Positions 49,109 through 58,049 of a stretch of DNA of 64,000 nt are shown piece by piece; position 1 is the stretch's first letter, and the number at the start of each line of letters is the position of its first letter. The position numbers and the translations under genes were made by a program. The notes under the pieces are model-generated. The model was not told the DNA's origin and did no database searches. It saw only the letters and a program-made list of their open reading frames with translations. The stretch is from Bimuria novae-zelandiae CBS 107.79 (lineage: Eukaryota > Ascomycota > Dothideomycetes > Pleosporales > Didymosphaeriaceae): NCBI GenBank assembly GCA_010015655.1, contig ML976664.1, forward strand, positions 412,011-476,010. The letters run 5' to 3'.

Positions 49109-50975
49109 ATGCTCAACACCAGATGTCTTTCACGCGCCACGCTGAGAGCTCCGCATGCCCCGCGCATAAGCAGGAACATCACCACTAAAGCGAACCAAAC
49201 GAGGGCAAAAGCGATACCCCACCCATATGCACAGCGCCGCCAGCAACATTTCGTTCGCTCTGTCGTCGCCGTCACAGCCCTTTGGGGCACTGCGACCGCA
49301 GCCCAATGGTACAATGGCGAGAAGTTCCTGCGGGAGGTGCACGCCGAGGAGCCGCCACAGGAGCAGCAAGAGTTGAACTTTGAGAAGCCTAGACGGAAAG
49401 CCACATCCGAGGAGGAGAACAGGAACCTGATTAGTTCGCAGCATCTTCAAGTGCAGAAAAGCTGGGAGAACCCTGGAGTATACGCGTGGGGTTCCAATTC
49501 AGGCAAAGTGGTGGCACCTGATTCGAACGAATCATTCATAAGGACGCCGCGACGGATACCATTCTTCGATGGGAAGATTTTGAGGGATATAAAGTTGGAT
49601 AGGGCGTTTGGTGCTGCTATCGACGAGAGAGGCGACTTGTTGCAGTGGGGGACCGCTTTCTCGAAAGAGACTACACAGCCAACACCAACGCTGAGGGGCA
49701 AGAACTTGACATCGCTATCTATTTCGCGAGATCGGATCATTGCTCTTTCGAAATCGGGAGACGTATACTCGATTCCTGTGTCGCAGGAAGAGCAGAGGAC
49801 GGGCACCAAGCCCGCGTCCACCTCCTGGATCCCATTCTGGGGAGGATCGAATGACATCTCCTTCCGCCTCCGCACACCACAAAATCTCGCTTGGGGCGAA
49901 CGAGTCACACAGATCTCTTCTGGCTTGGAGCATGCACTCATGTTGACGTCCACCGGTCGCGTCTTCTCCTTCGCCTCTGGTACTCAAGACTATCCCCGCA
50001 AAGGCCAGCTTGGCATTCCAGGTCTAACATGGGAGACTCGTCCCGAAGGTCCTTTCGACGCACCACATGAGATCGCCACACTTAGGGGCTTTCCTGTCCA
50101 GCACATCGCAACTGGCGACTTCCACAGCCTGGTCAGCGATGCAGCGGGGCGAGCCTTTGGCTTCGGCGATGTAAGCTAGCTTGTTCCTCCCGGCACCCCA
50201 GTACTGACACGCACAGAACTCGTCAGGCCAACTGGGCTTCGATTTCAACCCAGAGGCCACCTTCATCGATGCCCCCTCCCTCCTTCCCACCCAGCGCCTG
50301 TATGCCGGCACCGCCCAACAAGCCTCTGTAACAAACGTCTTCGCCGGCGGCAACACCTCTTTCCTAACCATAGAAGCCATAAAAGCTGTCCCCAACGCCC
50401 GCGATTCCACACGCGTGCAAGCCGACGTCTGGGCCTTTGGTTTTGGTCTCACGGGACAGCTTGGCAACGGTCGTTGGACCCACCTCCAATCCACGCCCAT
50501 CAAACTGCCCGCCTTCAGCGGTCTCTACGAATACGATGAGCCAACCTCAAGTGTCATCCCCATCAAGCTCGCCTACATCACTGTCGGGGCCACCCACGCA
50601 GCCGCTGTGATGGACAACGTAGCTTCCGTCGCGGTGCCCGCCGCTTCGCCTCGCTCTCCTGGGTCTGGAAAGCTCACGCCCAACGACACGAACTGGGGAA
50701 GGGACATCCTGTTCTGGGGCAACAACGAGTTCTATCAGATCGGCACCGGCAAGCGTAACAATCAGCCTTCCCCCACTTATATCCAACCGTTGGACCAGGC
50801 CGCCGAGGCAGAAAGAGAGAAGGGTCTGGGCTTCTTTGGGGAGAAGAGGGAGAAGGAAATGCATCGCTTCCAGATCACCCCAAGAACAAAAGTCAAGGTT
50901 AATGGGCGGAACGTCGAGATGGAGCAGAAAGTCGAGTGCGGACGAGGCGTGACGGCCGTCTACTCTGCTGTGTAG
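49109..50975 (+). CDS. Mitochondrial RCC1-repeat protein, Fmp25-like
   Basis: Exons 49109-50170 and 50217-50975 (46 bp intron, GTAAGC...ACAG) give 606 aa. The N-terminus is Arg/Ser/Thr-rich and acid-poor (MLNTRCLSRATLRAPHAPR), typical of a mitochondrial presequence, followed by a hydrophobic stretch near VVAVTALWGTATAAQW that could anchor it in the inner membrane. RCC1-type propeller repeats follow: GVYAWGSNSGKV, GDLLQWGTAF, ISSGLEHALMLTSTGRVFSF, HIATGDFHSLV, VWAFGFGLTGQLGNG and DILFWGNNEFYQIGTGK. Yeast Fmp25 is needed for respiratory complex III assembly; the same role here is an inference from family and layout. The gene is divergent from COG3. Confidence 0.85.
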
Positions 50976-51265
50976 GACGAGTGCGAGTTGGAGATTCATC
51001 CGCCTAGTCCGGTCATTGTTATAGCGATACCGTTATGAATTATTACCTCGAGGGTTCGGCTGGGGGGACTTGTCTGGTAGGTTTGCCTTTTAGGGCGGCG
51101 TATCCTCGTCTCATTCACTTGTGTATAGTTTCCAAGCGCTTGGCAGGTTGTATCAAATATCTGTATGAATAACAGAGACGCCCACTCGGTTAGAGACGCA
51201 TGAACTGTTCACGATAATGTTGGAGCTATTATCAATGTGTGGTACTGCTCTCCCCTCCCACCCAT

Positions 51266-51622
51266 CTACCCTTCCCTCCTAAACTTCGTCCGCCCACGCT
51301 CCTCTTCCTCGCCCTCCACAATTTCATCACCACGACCACGCTTCCCACCCAAAACCTTCCCAAGCACCGCCCGAGCCTCCTCCCTCTCGCTCCGCGCAAA
51401 CCCATCCTGCTCAAGCAACCGCGCATACGGCCGTGCTATCTTCTGCGATAGCTTCACCGAGTACGCAACCTGCTGCGTTAGCTCGCTGATATCTACCTCG
51501 TCGGCGTCAGTATCAGAGTCAGAGTCTCCACCCAGCCAAGACGGTGTGTTGTCCTGAGCAGGAGGAGGAATAGGGTTCTTCCGAGGACGCCCGCGCCTAC
51601 GGCGGGTTTGCACTACGCGTCC
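51266..51622 (-). CDS. AT-hook protein, 5' end missing
   Basis: About 115 codons are open to a stop at 51266. There is no ATG; the frame begins just after a TGA. The N-terminal TRRRRGRPRKNP is a classic AT-hook (GRP core) for minor-groove DNA binding, followed by an acidic Ser/Asp stretch (GGDSDSDTDADEVDISEL), then a helical segment (QQVAYSVKLSQKIARPYARLLEQDGFA) and a basic C-terminus. The missing start and a hAT insertion 130 bp upstream suggest this is the 3' part of a larger gene whose 5' part may be at 53771-54234. Confidence 0.5.
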   Translation of the reverse strand, partial: GRVVQTRRRRGRPRKNPIPPPAQDNTPSWLGGDSDSDTDADEVDISELTQQVAYSVKLSQKIARPYARLLEQDGFARSEREEARAVLGKVLGGKRGRGDEIVEGEEEERGRTKFRREG

Positions 51623-52229
51623 GACTGCCCGGGGGGGCTTTGCACACGTGTCTCAGGGGCGGGTCTCGCGGTCGGTACTGAAGCTCCAAGACGCGCACGG
51701 AGTGCCGGCGGCCGGAGGGGGTATAGATGGATCCCGTAGGCCCGTTGTGTACGGCCAGCGCTTCCAGTGTAGCGTATTACGGTCCGTAGATACTTCTAAG
51801 ATACGGTCACGTAACCGTACGTAGTGTAGGGTTATATTTTATATACAGTATAGGACCGTACCATATAGAAAAATATTTCACAGCCATGTATCTGGTGAAT
51901 TACAAAATAAAATATCATTTAAGCTTATATTTTTTAAACCTTAACATTTTAAAAACCACACCTAGAAAAGGGTAAAAGGTAAAATGTTTATATATAAACG
52001 CTAACTTTTATTTAAGAAGTAGTAGGTATAATTATTAGTAAGGTAGAGGGCGTGGATAAATAATATAAAAAATCTATACAAATGCTAAGTTATAATGCTC
52101 GAGGACGTGCAGAAAGATAGACTAAAATATATAAATTTAAATTAAGCTTAGTACTCGCCTAATCAGGCTTAGTAACTTCTTAATTAGGCTAATTTAATTT
52201 AATTAGGTACTATACTACTATATACCCTA

Positions 52230-53643
52230 GCACGCGGGTGACAAAATAAGCGAGACTCAGTGCCAAGGATTGCGACGCGTCTCACCCACTACCTTATTTA
52301 CTACTATTATTAAGACAACTAATAATCGGTATACCTACTACGCGGGCTCAATCGATTCGTCTTAGTTAGAATAGCTACTCTGGCTACAAACACTATAATA
52401 CGCCGAAGAAGAATCGTATTATTAGCGCCTGCGAGTACCTTAACGCGAAGGGCATTAAGGGCCAGAAAGCTCTTGTATTTAAACAATTTAGAGTTAGTAA
52501 AGCTCGTGGATAGGAGATCCTACGCAGTGGGCGCGATTGCCAGCGACTTAGTGTTAATTCTACTTATACAGAGACTCGAGGGCGCCCTCTATTAATATCA
52601 CCTGTAGAGCTATATAAACTTAATTAATTAGTAAAGGACCTCGACTACGAGGAGCGCTTTATAAGCTAGGAAACTTTTATTTATAAATTAGGGCTTAACG
52701 CCTCTGCGCGTATAATTAAGAAAGCTATAAGAACCCTTAACTATCGCAAGTGTATTACCTGTAAGAAGGGCTAGGTTAATAAGGCGACAGCAGCAAATCG
52801 CAAGCAATACGCAGAGCTCATGCTCGAGCGCTACCCTCAGCAGAAGGACTGGTATCACGTACGATTCTCTGACGAGGCTCATATTGGCTTTGGTCCTCAG
52901 GGCCAGCTGCGAATTATCCGGAAACCAGGTCAAAGATATTGCGCCAATTGTATACAAGAGAGCACCGAGCCTGACGAGCAAGATAAGAAGAAACTCCACG
53001 TATAGGCTACCGTAGGCTTCCACTTTAAATCGCCACTAGTTTTCTATAATATTAATACTAATACTAATAGGAAAATGACCCAGCGCGCGTATATTAATCA
53101 GATTCTTAAGCCTATCGTTAAGCCTTGGATAAAACACCAGCCTAGCTTTGTACTAGAGGAGGATCGCGACTCAGGCCATGGCACCAGCAAGAGCAATATT
53201 GTCCGTACGTGGAAGCAGGCAAATAGCCTCAACTCCTACTTTAATTACTCCTCCTCGCCTGACCTCTTACCAATTGAAAACGCTTAGTCTCCTATGAAAC
53301 AATACGTGCGCAAATATAGCCACTGGGATATTAAGACTACTCAGGAGCTTGCAGTAGAGGGCTGGGATAGTGTAAGGCAGCGATATATTAATCGCTGCGT
53401 ATTGAGTATGCCCCAGAGGCTCAAGGACGTGGTTGAGGCTGAGGGCCGTATGACAGGCTGGTAACCAACAAAAACACTAAAAAAAAGTCTGTATACGATT
53501 TTACAGTATTGCCAGCAGCCTTATATCAATATATTATCGCGTCAAATGGCCTGCGTTCGGATATATAGTACAAAATTGTACGGTGGTGAGGAATCGGATC
53601 ATTTTCGGCTATTGAGTCTCGCTTATTTTGTCACCCGCGTGCC
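52230..53643 (+). mobile_element. Tc1/mariner-type transposon inside the small hAT
   Basis: Terminal inverted repeats contain CACGCGGGTGACAAAATAAG at both ends (left copy one base shorter), flanked by TA (52228-52229 and 53644-53645). It is 1,414 bp with a single transposase frame on the plus strand. RIP is light, limited mainly to Trp codons. Confidence 0.9.
52340..53464 (+). pseudogene. Tc1/mariner transposase with a few RIP stops
   Basis: One frame runs to TAA at 53462-53464, interrupted by a small number of in-frame TAG/TAA codons, mostly where Trp is expected (for example HV-stop-ATVGFHF and IENA-stop-SP). Readable parts are GYKHYNTPKKNRIISACEYL, the Asp block VRFSDEAHIGFGPQG, the second Asp block LEEDRDSGHGTSKSNIV and the third site SSPDLLPIEN. 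The order matches fungal DDE_3 Tc1 transposases. The start codon is unclear because the N-terminal DNA-binding domain is altered. Confidence 0.8.
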
Positions 53644-53770
53644 TAGTATACTACAGTAAATAGCTTATTTTCAGCTACACAGTACGTACTGTACTAGTCT
53701 AGCCACCGTACCGTAGCGTATAGAGGCTGCTACGGTACGGATACGGTACACTGGAAGCGCTGTGTACGGC

Positions 53771-54234
53771 TTGCTTGGCGCGGACTTCGTTGGCGTGCGA
53801 TGAGTCTTCCGAGTCTGATTCGGGCGCCTGATCAATGTGCTCGGCAAGTTCTCTCAAGTGGGCTAAAGTAGCGGGTGTAGCTTCGATTTGCACCAGTCCG
53901 TCGAGACCGAGACGCATGAGCGTCTGTATCCAATACTGTCTAGACGTTGTGCGTGGTTTGCACTTTGAGCTTGCTCATCATCTGCGTGCGAGACTTTTGG
54001 ATGCTCTAGCGAGACATCGGTTGGTGTCGCATTAGCTGCTTCGTCGGCGTATGCACCGGGCATGTGCTTCACTTGATCTATTTTGTCACTCGGAGAGGTG
54101 GAGTTTGATGTTGCTTCATTCATGTCTGCCTCAACGATATCCTCTGAAGCTGACGGGCCGGGCTGAAAACTGGGAGCGTTAGGTCCCGCGGCAGGAGATG
54201 CCACTGTGTCACGGATGGTGTGGTAGAGGAACAT
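53771..54234 (-). pseudogene. Hypothetical gene 5' part, possibly interrupted by the hAT element
   Basis: The ATG at 54234 opens MFLYHTIRDTVASPAAGPNA, a Ser/Ala/Asp-rich polar segment, ending at 53863. An overlapping frame (to 53771) carries TSRQYWIQTLMRLGLDGLVQ and ATLAHLRELAEHIDQAPESD, more protein-like than the end of the first frame, so an indel or unseen intron links them. The second frame is open up to the hAT duplication and continues open for about 45 codons on the far side of the empty site before a TAG, close to the AT-hook frame. I do not recognise the family. Confidence 0.35.
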
Positions 54235-54249
54235 TTGCAACTGGTGGTT

Positions 54250-54507
54250 TTACGACTTAGTCCAGGGGCTTGGTGGATAGCAGGCTTGCTTATATAGGGC
54301 CGAATGTTTGCTTAGGTCTAAGGGCTTGGCAAAGACAATGGCATGTGAGACCTGCGGATGATGGTTCGGCGTGATGGAGGTTGTTTGATGAAATGGTGCT
54401 TCGAAGACACTGGAGTTGTGAAGAAGGTTCGGAAACGTTGACTGGGAGAGAAATATTGATATTGAAGTTGTAAGTAGCGTTGTCAAAGCTGTTAAAGGAG
54501 CAAACAT
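54250..54507 (-). CDS. Small protein with signal-peptide-like N-terminus, unknown function
   Basis: The ATG at 54507 gives 85 aa. MFAPLTALTTLLTTSISIFL is hydrophobic and signal-peptide-like; the rest is polar with a single Cys (KQACYPPSPW). Its stop is in frame with, and 16 bases before, the ATG at 54234, so the two could have been one frame split by a TAA. No family recognised. It could be a small secreted protein or noise. Confidence 0.3.
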   Translation of the reverse strand: MFAPLTALTTLLTTSISIFLSQSTFPNLLHNSSVFEAPFHQTTSITPNHHPQVSHAIVFAKPLDLSKHSALYKQACYPPSPWTKS

Positions 54508-54576
54508 TGTGAACCTAAGATGAGGCTGAAAAGTGATGATATGCATGATCTACGAAGGGTGGGCGCTAAGGGCGTA

Positions 54577-54660
54577 TATACCAGCAGTCAGGGGTCACCG
54601 CTCCTCCGGGAAGCTGCATACGCCAGCAATCAGGTGTCACCGCTTCTCCGGGAAGCTGCA
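54577..54660. repeat. Tandem repeat, two 42 bp units
   Basis: Units share CCAGCAGTCAGGGGTCACCG / CCAGCAATCAGGTGTCACCG followed by CTCCGGGAAGCTGCATA, differing at a few bases. They lie upstream of the minus-strand small ORF. Confidence 0.75.
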
Positions 54661-54809
54661 TATGCCAATGAAACATAACCAATGAAGGAAAACGAGCCAT
54701 CTGCAGGCTGGCAGTCTCACCGGAAGCTTCACCCATCACAAACATAGATGTTCGTGTGCATGTGTACGTCTGTAAGCTTCTCTAAGTCACACCACCAAGC
54801 CGGCCCACA

Positions 54810-55174
54810 ATGGTCCAAGGACATCGTACTGGCGGCTTTGCGCTCTTCAAGCGCCGCTCTGGCCAAAGGTTTGACCCCCAAGTATTCGTAGACCGACTCA
54901 AAGCTGAACATCGGTCGGGGGTTGCTCTTTCGTTGGTGAAGTTAATGGAACATTACGAGGTCAAGGAGGGGAGGGGAGGAACATGGTCCTTGACGAGGAG
55001 ACGCTCTTCGCCGCCGCGCTGTACTCTTTCTCCGAGGCTCTCGATGGCGGTAGCCCGCAGGAAGTAGATGCCGCCGTGAAGGTGGCTACTCGGGTACTGA
55101 GTGAGGCCACATCGCTGGACGGCCTGGTTTTGAAGATCAAAGCGACTATGACAAAGGACAATCAGCCTGTCTGA
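54810..55174 (+). CDS. Short hypothetical protein, model uncertain
   Basis: The ATG at 54810 opens MVQGHRTGGFALFKRRSGQR and continues through DPQVFVDRLKAEHRSGVALS and LVKLMEHYEVKEG. From about 54985 another frame is more protein-like: DEETLFAAALYSFSEALDGG up to a stop at 55174. The G-rich stretch near 54965-54985 separates the frames, so an intron or an indel is needed to join them. No domain recognised. Confidence 0.35.
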
Positions 55175-55262
55175 TCACATCTTCCGGGCGCAACGTGTTG
55201 GCTTGTGGCAGGGCGATCATTGAAAAGGATAATGACACTATCTGATCACGTCTTCCGGGTAC
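55166..55262. repeat. Imperfect direct repeat after the hypothetical gene
   Basis: TCTGATCACATCTTCCGGG near 55170 recurs as TCTGATCACGTCTTCCGGG near 55240, each followed by a similar short stretch, suggesting a local tandem duplication of about 70 bp. Confidence 0.5.
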
Positions 55263-55375
55263 AAATGGACTTGAGTGGCAAGAGTTGCCTTGTGGAATTT
55301 CTATCTAGTGATTGGTTCATAGAGACTCCCAATTCCATAGAAGCACACACTTTCTGGTCTCCTTGGCTATTTCAG

Positions 55376-55684
55376 CTATACTCGGCTGAGCTCGGCCTCG
55401 CACTCGGCCACTTTCGCTTGAAAAAGTGCAACCAGCGCCGGTACGTGGTAATTCGGATTCTCCCTCAACCATTCCTGACACTCCTCCATGCACTGGATCG
55501 TTCCTTGCCTCGCTCCTTCATTTCTCTTTTCCTTAGCTTCGACCTCTGCCTCTAGCGATGCCACTCTCGCTTCTAGCGCTTCAAGCTCTCGCTTTTCCTC
55601 TTCGTATTCCTGAGAAAACGGATTGAGTCCTTTCATCCGGGCCTCCTCGTAGGATTCCAAGAGAATCAACTCCTGTTTCTTCTA
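55376..55684 (-). CDS. Coiled-coil ORF, possibly a 3' exon
   Basis: The frame is open from just after a TAG near 55685 to 55376. MKGLNPFSQEYEEEKRELEA, then LEARVASLEAEVEAKEKR form a heptad-like, Glu-rich coiled coil, then CMEECQEWLRENPNYHVPAL. There is no upstream ATG before MKG, so it may begin there or be a downstream exon of the neighbouring minus-strand gene; I could not find a splice that keeps both frames. Confidence 0.35.
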
Positions 55685-55845
55685 GGCATGATAGTGGGGC
55701 AGCTCTCGACATCCAGCGAGGCAATTCTCCCAAAATACAGCTCTCTGCTCGAAACTGAGCTTGTCGAGCATGGATTTGGTCTACTTTTGGAGGGATTAGA
55801 GATGAACATTGCCCCCCTCGGAACACATACCGTTTGCACATCACC

Positions 55846-56995
55846 TTACTCGATGCAAAACCCGCCACCGGTTTCGTACGTGCAGTCGGTGAGGACAGTG
55901 GCCACAGGTTCCATCACGCGCGGCTCCCATTCTTTGGCGAGATGGCAAATGATGACGGACTGGAAGTTATAACTGGCATACGATTAGTCCAAAGACATGA
56001 AATATCGCGTCCGTGTGGTCTGTACCTTTTACTGGGATCCTCTAGGCGAAGCGCCTGTACCACCACGTGGTGAAGCCAGCTGCTTAACTGCTCCATTTCA
56101 TGCTGTTTGAACCCTTTCTCTGGGTTTATCGAGCAGTCTAGATACGACAGCGGTTTGGCCAAGGGCTTGTCCCGGTCGGCCAGGTCCATTCCAGCGAAGT
56201 GCTTCGTCAACGCCTCACAAAAGGTGAGGATGCACATGACACGGTGCTCAGGCCCATTGAGGTACCAGTGTTGTCCATTGAGTATGCCTTTGCGCATGGA
56301 GTTCCGCTGGGAAGAAAGGTTGTCCAATTCGAGCGCGGCATCGACCGAGTCTACCCTGCCTGAAACATACGAAAGGAGACGCGCCTGCACGCGGAGGTAG
56401 TCGTTAGCGCTCGGGGAGTTCTGATAGCGGTCTACCAGGTAGTTGGTGCAGATTGCGGGACTGTTGAGCAACCTCCACGGCGAGTCCTCGTCGTTGTATA
56501 GCGAGTAGAGTTCCCCCGGTGCCGCCTTGGCTTTGAGAGGGTTCCCCTCGATTGTCAACTTGAGCGCCGGTCGATGTATGCTCAACAACCCGTACATTCC
56601 GATTTCTTTGAAGTCATTCTTTTCCATGGTTCTAGCGACGCTGCGTTGATCTAGCCCGTCCTCATCATACCTGCGAGGACGTCAGCCGTATCAAAGGATC
56701 CGATAAGTGATCACACCCACGCTTTGACCATCATGTATGCCATGCCACGTTCCAGCAGCTTTGCGTAATTTTTCCTGCGCAATCTGGCCGTATCCTCTGC
56801 CTTCCTGATGTAGTCAACGTTGATCGGCAGCAGTACCTCGCGCGGACCCTGGCCGTCTAATCCGGAGATTTCGCTTTGCCATGTGCGTGGACAGGGTACA
56901 GCAAACGACCCAACGGATGCAGAGTAGCCATTGCAGTCGGAGGAGGGTGGTATGGACGAAGGCAGTGTGTCACTAGTCCGTTTCTCCACAGGTGC
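55846..56995 (-). CDS. Unrecognised multi-exon protein, 5' end uncertain
   Basis: Exons on the minus strand are about 56721-56995 (start unresolved), 56026-56670 and 55846-55972. Introns 56671-56720 and 55973-56025 are 50 and 53 bp with GTGGGT/GTACAG donors and CAG acceptors; ACTAATC precedes the second acceptor. The sequence includes INVDYIRKAEDTARLRRKNY, LLSIHRPALKLTIEGNPL, VMCILTFCEALTKHFAGMDL, and ends GGGFCIE. There are no membrane segments or motifs that I know. Splicing keeps the frame through all three parts, which argues that it is real. The first exon probably lies near 57050-57140 (an ATG at about 57125 precedes a candidate intron). Confidence 0.5.
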
Positions 56996-57139
56996 GTTGT
57001 CGATATCGTTGACCGCAACGGCAGGTGCCCTGGACCTGTTAGTAAAAGGCTATAGTGCATCACGCACCGGCTCAACCTGTTCTATCCTTCATCGTTCGCG
57101 TAGTTTATAGGGAGCATCGACATCGTGATGGGTGTGGGT

Positions 57140-57642
57140 GTGGGTGCGTACGTAGCTTTTTGGGAAAGGAAAGAACACTGCGCGTTAGCGCCCATGATCA
57201 CGGGAGGGGTACCATGCCAGATGCTTGTTGCAGTGTGAGCCCATAGATCATTCGAAGCTAGTGTTCATGAGCAGTTTTGCCCATAAATGATTTGATGCTA
57301 GTGTTTATGGGCAATAACTCACCCCACAAACCACTCTACCCTACTGTCTATGGGAACACATCGAGCACATGTATGATTGACATAGGGATCTGAGGAGCGT
57401 GGCGATTGTTCGCGGGACTTTTGGTCAAGCGCCACGAACACATGTGTGGGAGTCGGCCAAGTACCGGTGAAGCTTATGGAAGAAGCGATTACTACTTGTT
57501 CAGACACGTACCTATGGTAAGAATCCGCAGCAACTGTGTCCCTGGAGCGTTACCACGCCCCTGGGAACTTGAAACACCTCTGATAATTCATGTCAAACAA
57601 TGGCTTTCTGACTTGGTGAGAGTGTTGCTCCACAACGATTAC
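57140..57642. other. Intergenic region downstream of the AA9 gene
   Basis: It contains a near-duplicate pair (GCTAGTGTTCATGAGCA and GCTAGTGTTTATGGGCA, near 57258 and 57297). No gene is seen. Before the copia insertion this would have been the 3' flank of AA9. Confidence 0.45.
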
Positions 57643-57738
57643 CTAACCAGTCCACACCGCTGGCCCAGGAGGCTGATACGTATCCGGAGCATTCGCAATC
57701 TTTCCCAGATCCACCAAAATCCCCGGATCCGTACTCTT
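57643..57738 (-). pseudogene. AA9 lytic polysaccharide monooxygenase, C-terminal exon fragment
   Basis: Thirty-two codons ending TAG at 57643-57645 read KSTDPGILVDLGKIANAPDT and then a proline-rich tail ending VWTG. The FPGAY-K-x-x-DPGI continuation is the canonical C-terminal part of AA9 enzymes, and the preceding residues (ASFPGAYK) lie across the copia element at 63309-63335. The first codons include the CTCTT duplication. There are no RIP stops. Confidence 0.85.
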
Positions 57739-57934
57739 TGTGAACCAAATAACTCATGTATATCCCCCTCTGCCACTAGAGGTAAGCTATCTCCTATATA
57801 CCCAGGCGCAAACATCCTAGATAACTGGCAAACAGCAAACAAAAGGAAAATAAGCCATTAGCTCAGTGGCAAACATCAAAAACAAACAAAAGGAAAACAA
57901 GCCATCAGTTTAGTGGCAAACATCAAACCTCACA
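57739..57934 (-). repeat. 3' LTR of copia H
   Basis: 196 bp with an internal duplication: GCCATTAGCTCAGTGGCAAA-like units occur twice, separated by AACAAAAGGAAAA. It differs from the other LTR by only a few C/T changes and is rich in unmutated CpA. Confidence 0.92.
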
Positions 57935-58049
57935 CACCCCCTCGCACCTCCCACATGCTGGAGGGGCGATCGCCCCGTATATAAAGCCGTAGACGTACCC
58001 GCAAAAGTGGCTATCGCCAGATTTCATGGTGTTAAGCTTTTTACTTGAC

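Larger units (their letters stand above)
51756..53762. mobile_element. Small non-autonomous hAT element carrying a Tc1/mariner element
   Basis: Ends CAGCGCTTCCAGTGTA (51756) and its inverse complement (to 53762) are flanked by the 8 bp duplication TGTACGGC at 51748-51755 and 53763-53770. Without the inner element it is only about 590 bp, RIP-mutated, with no coding capacity. TACGGT/ACCGTA words recur near both ends as subterminal repeats, a habit of hAT elements. Confidence 0.85.

Noticed and set aside
57250..57310. CRISPR-like or satellite repeat from the GCTAGTGTTYATGRGCA pair
   Set aside because: Only two imperfect copies, no array.
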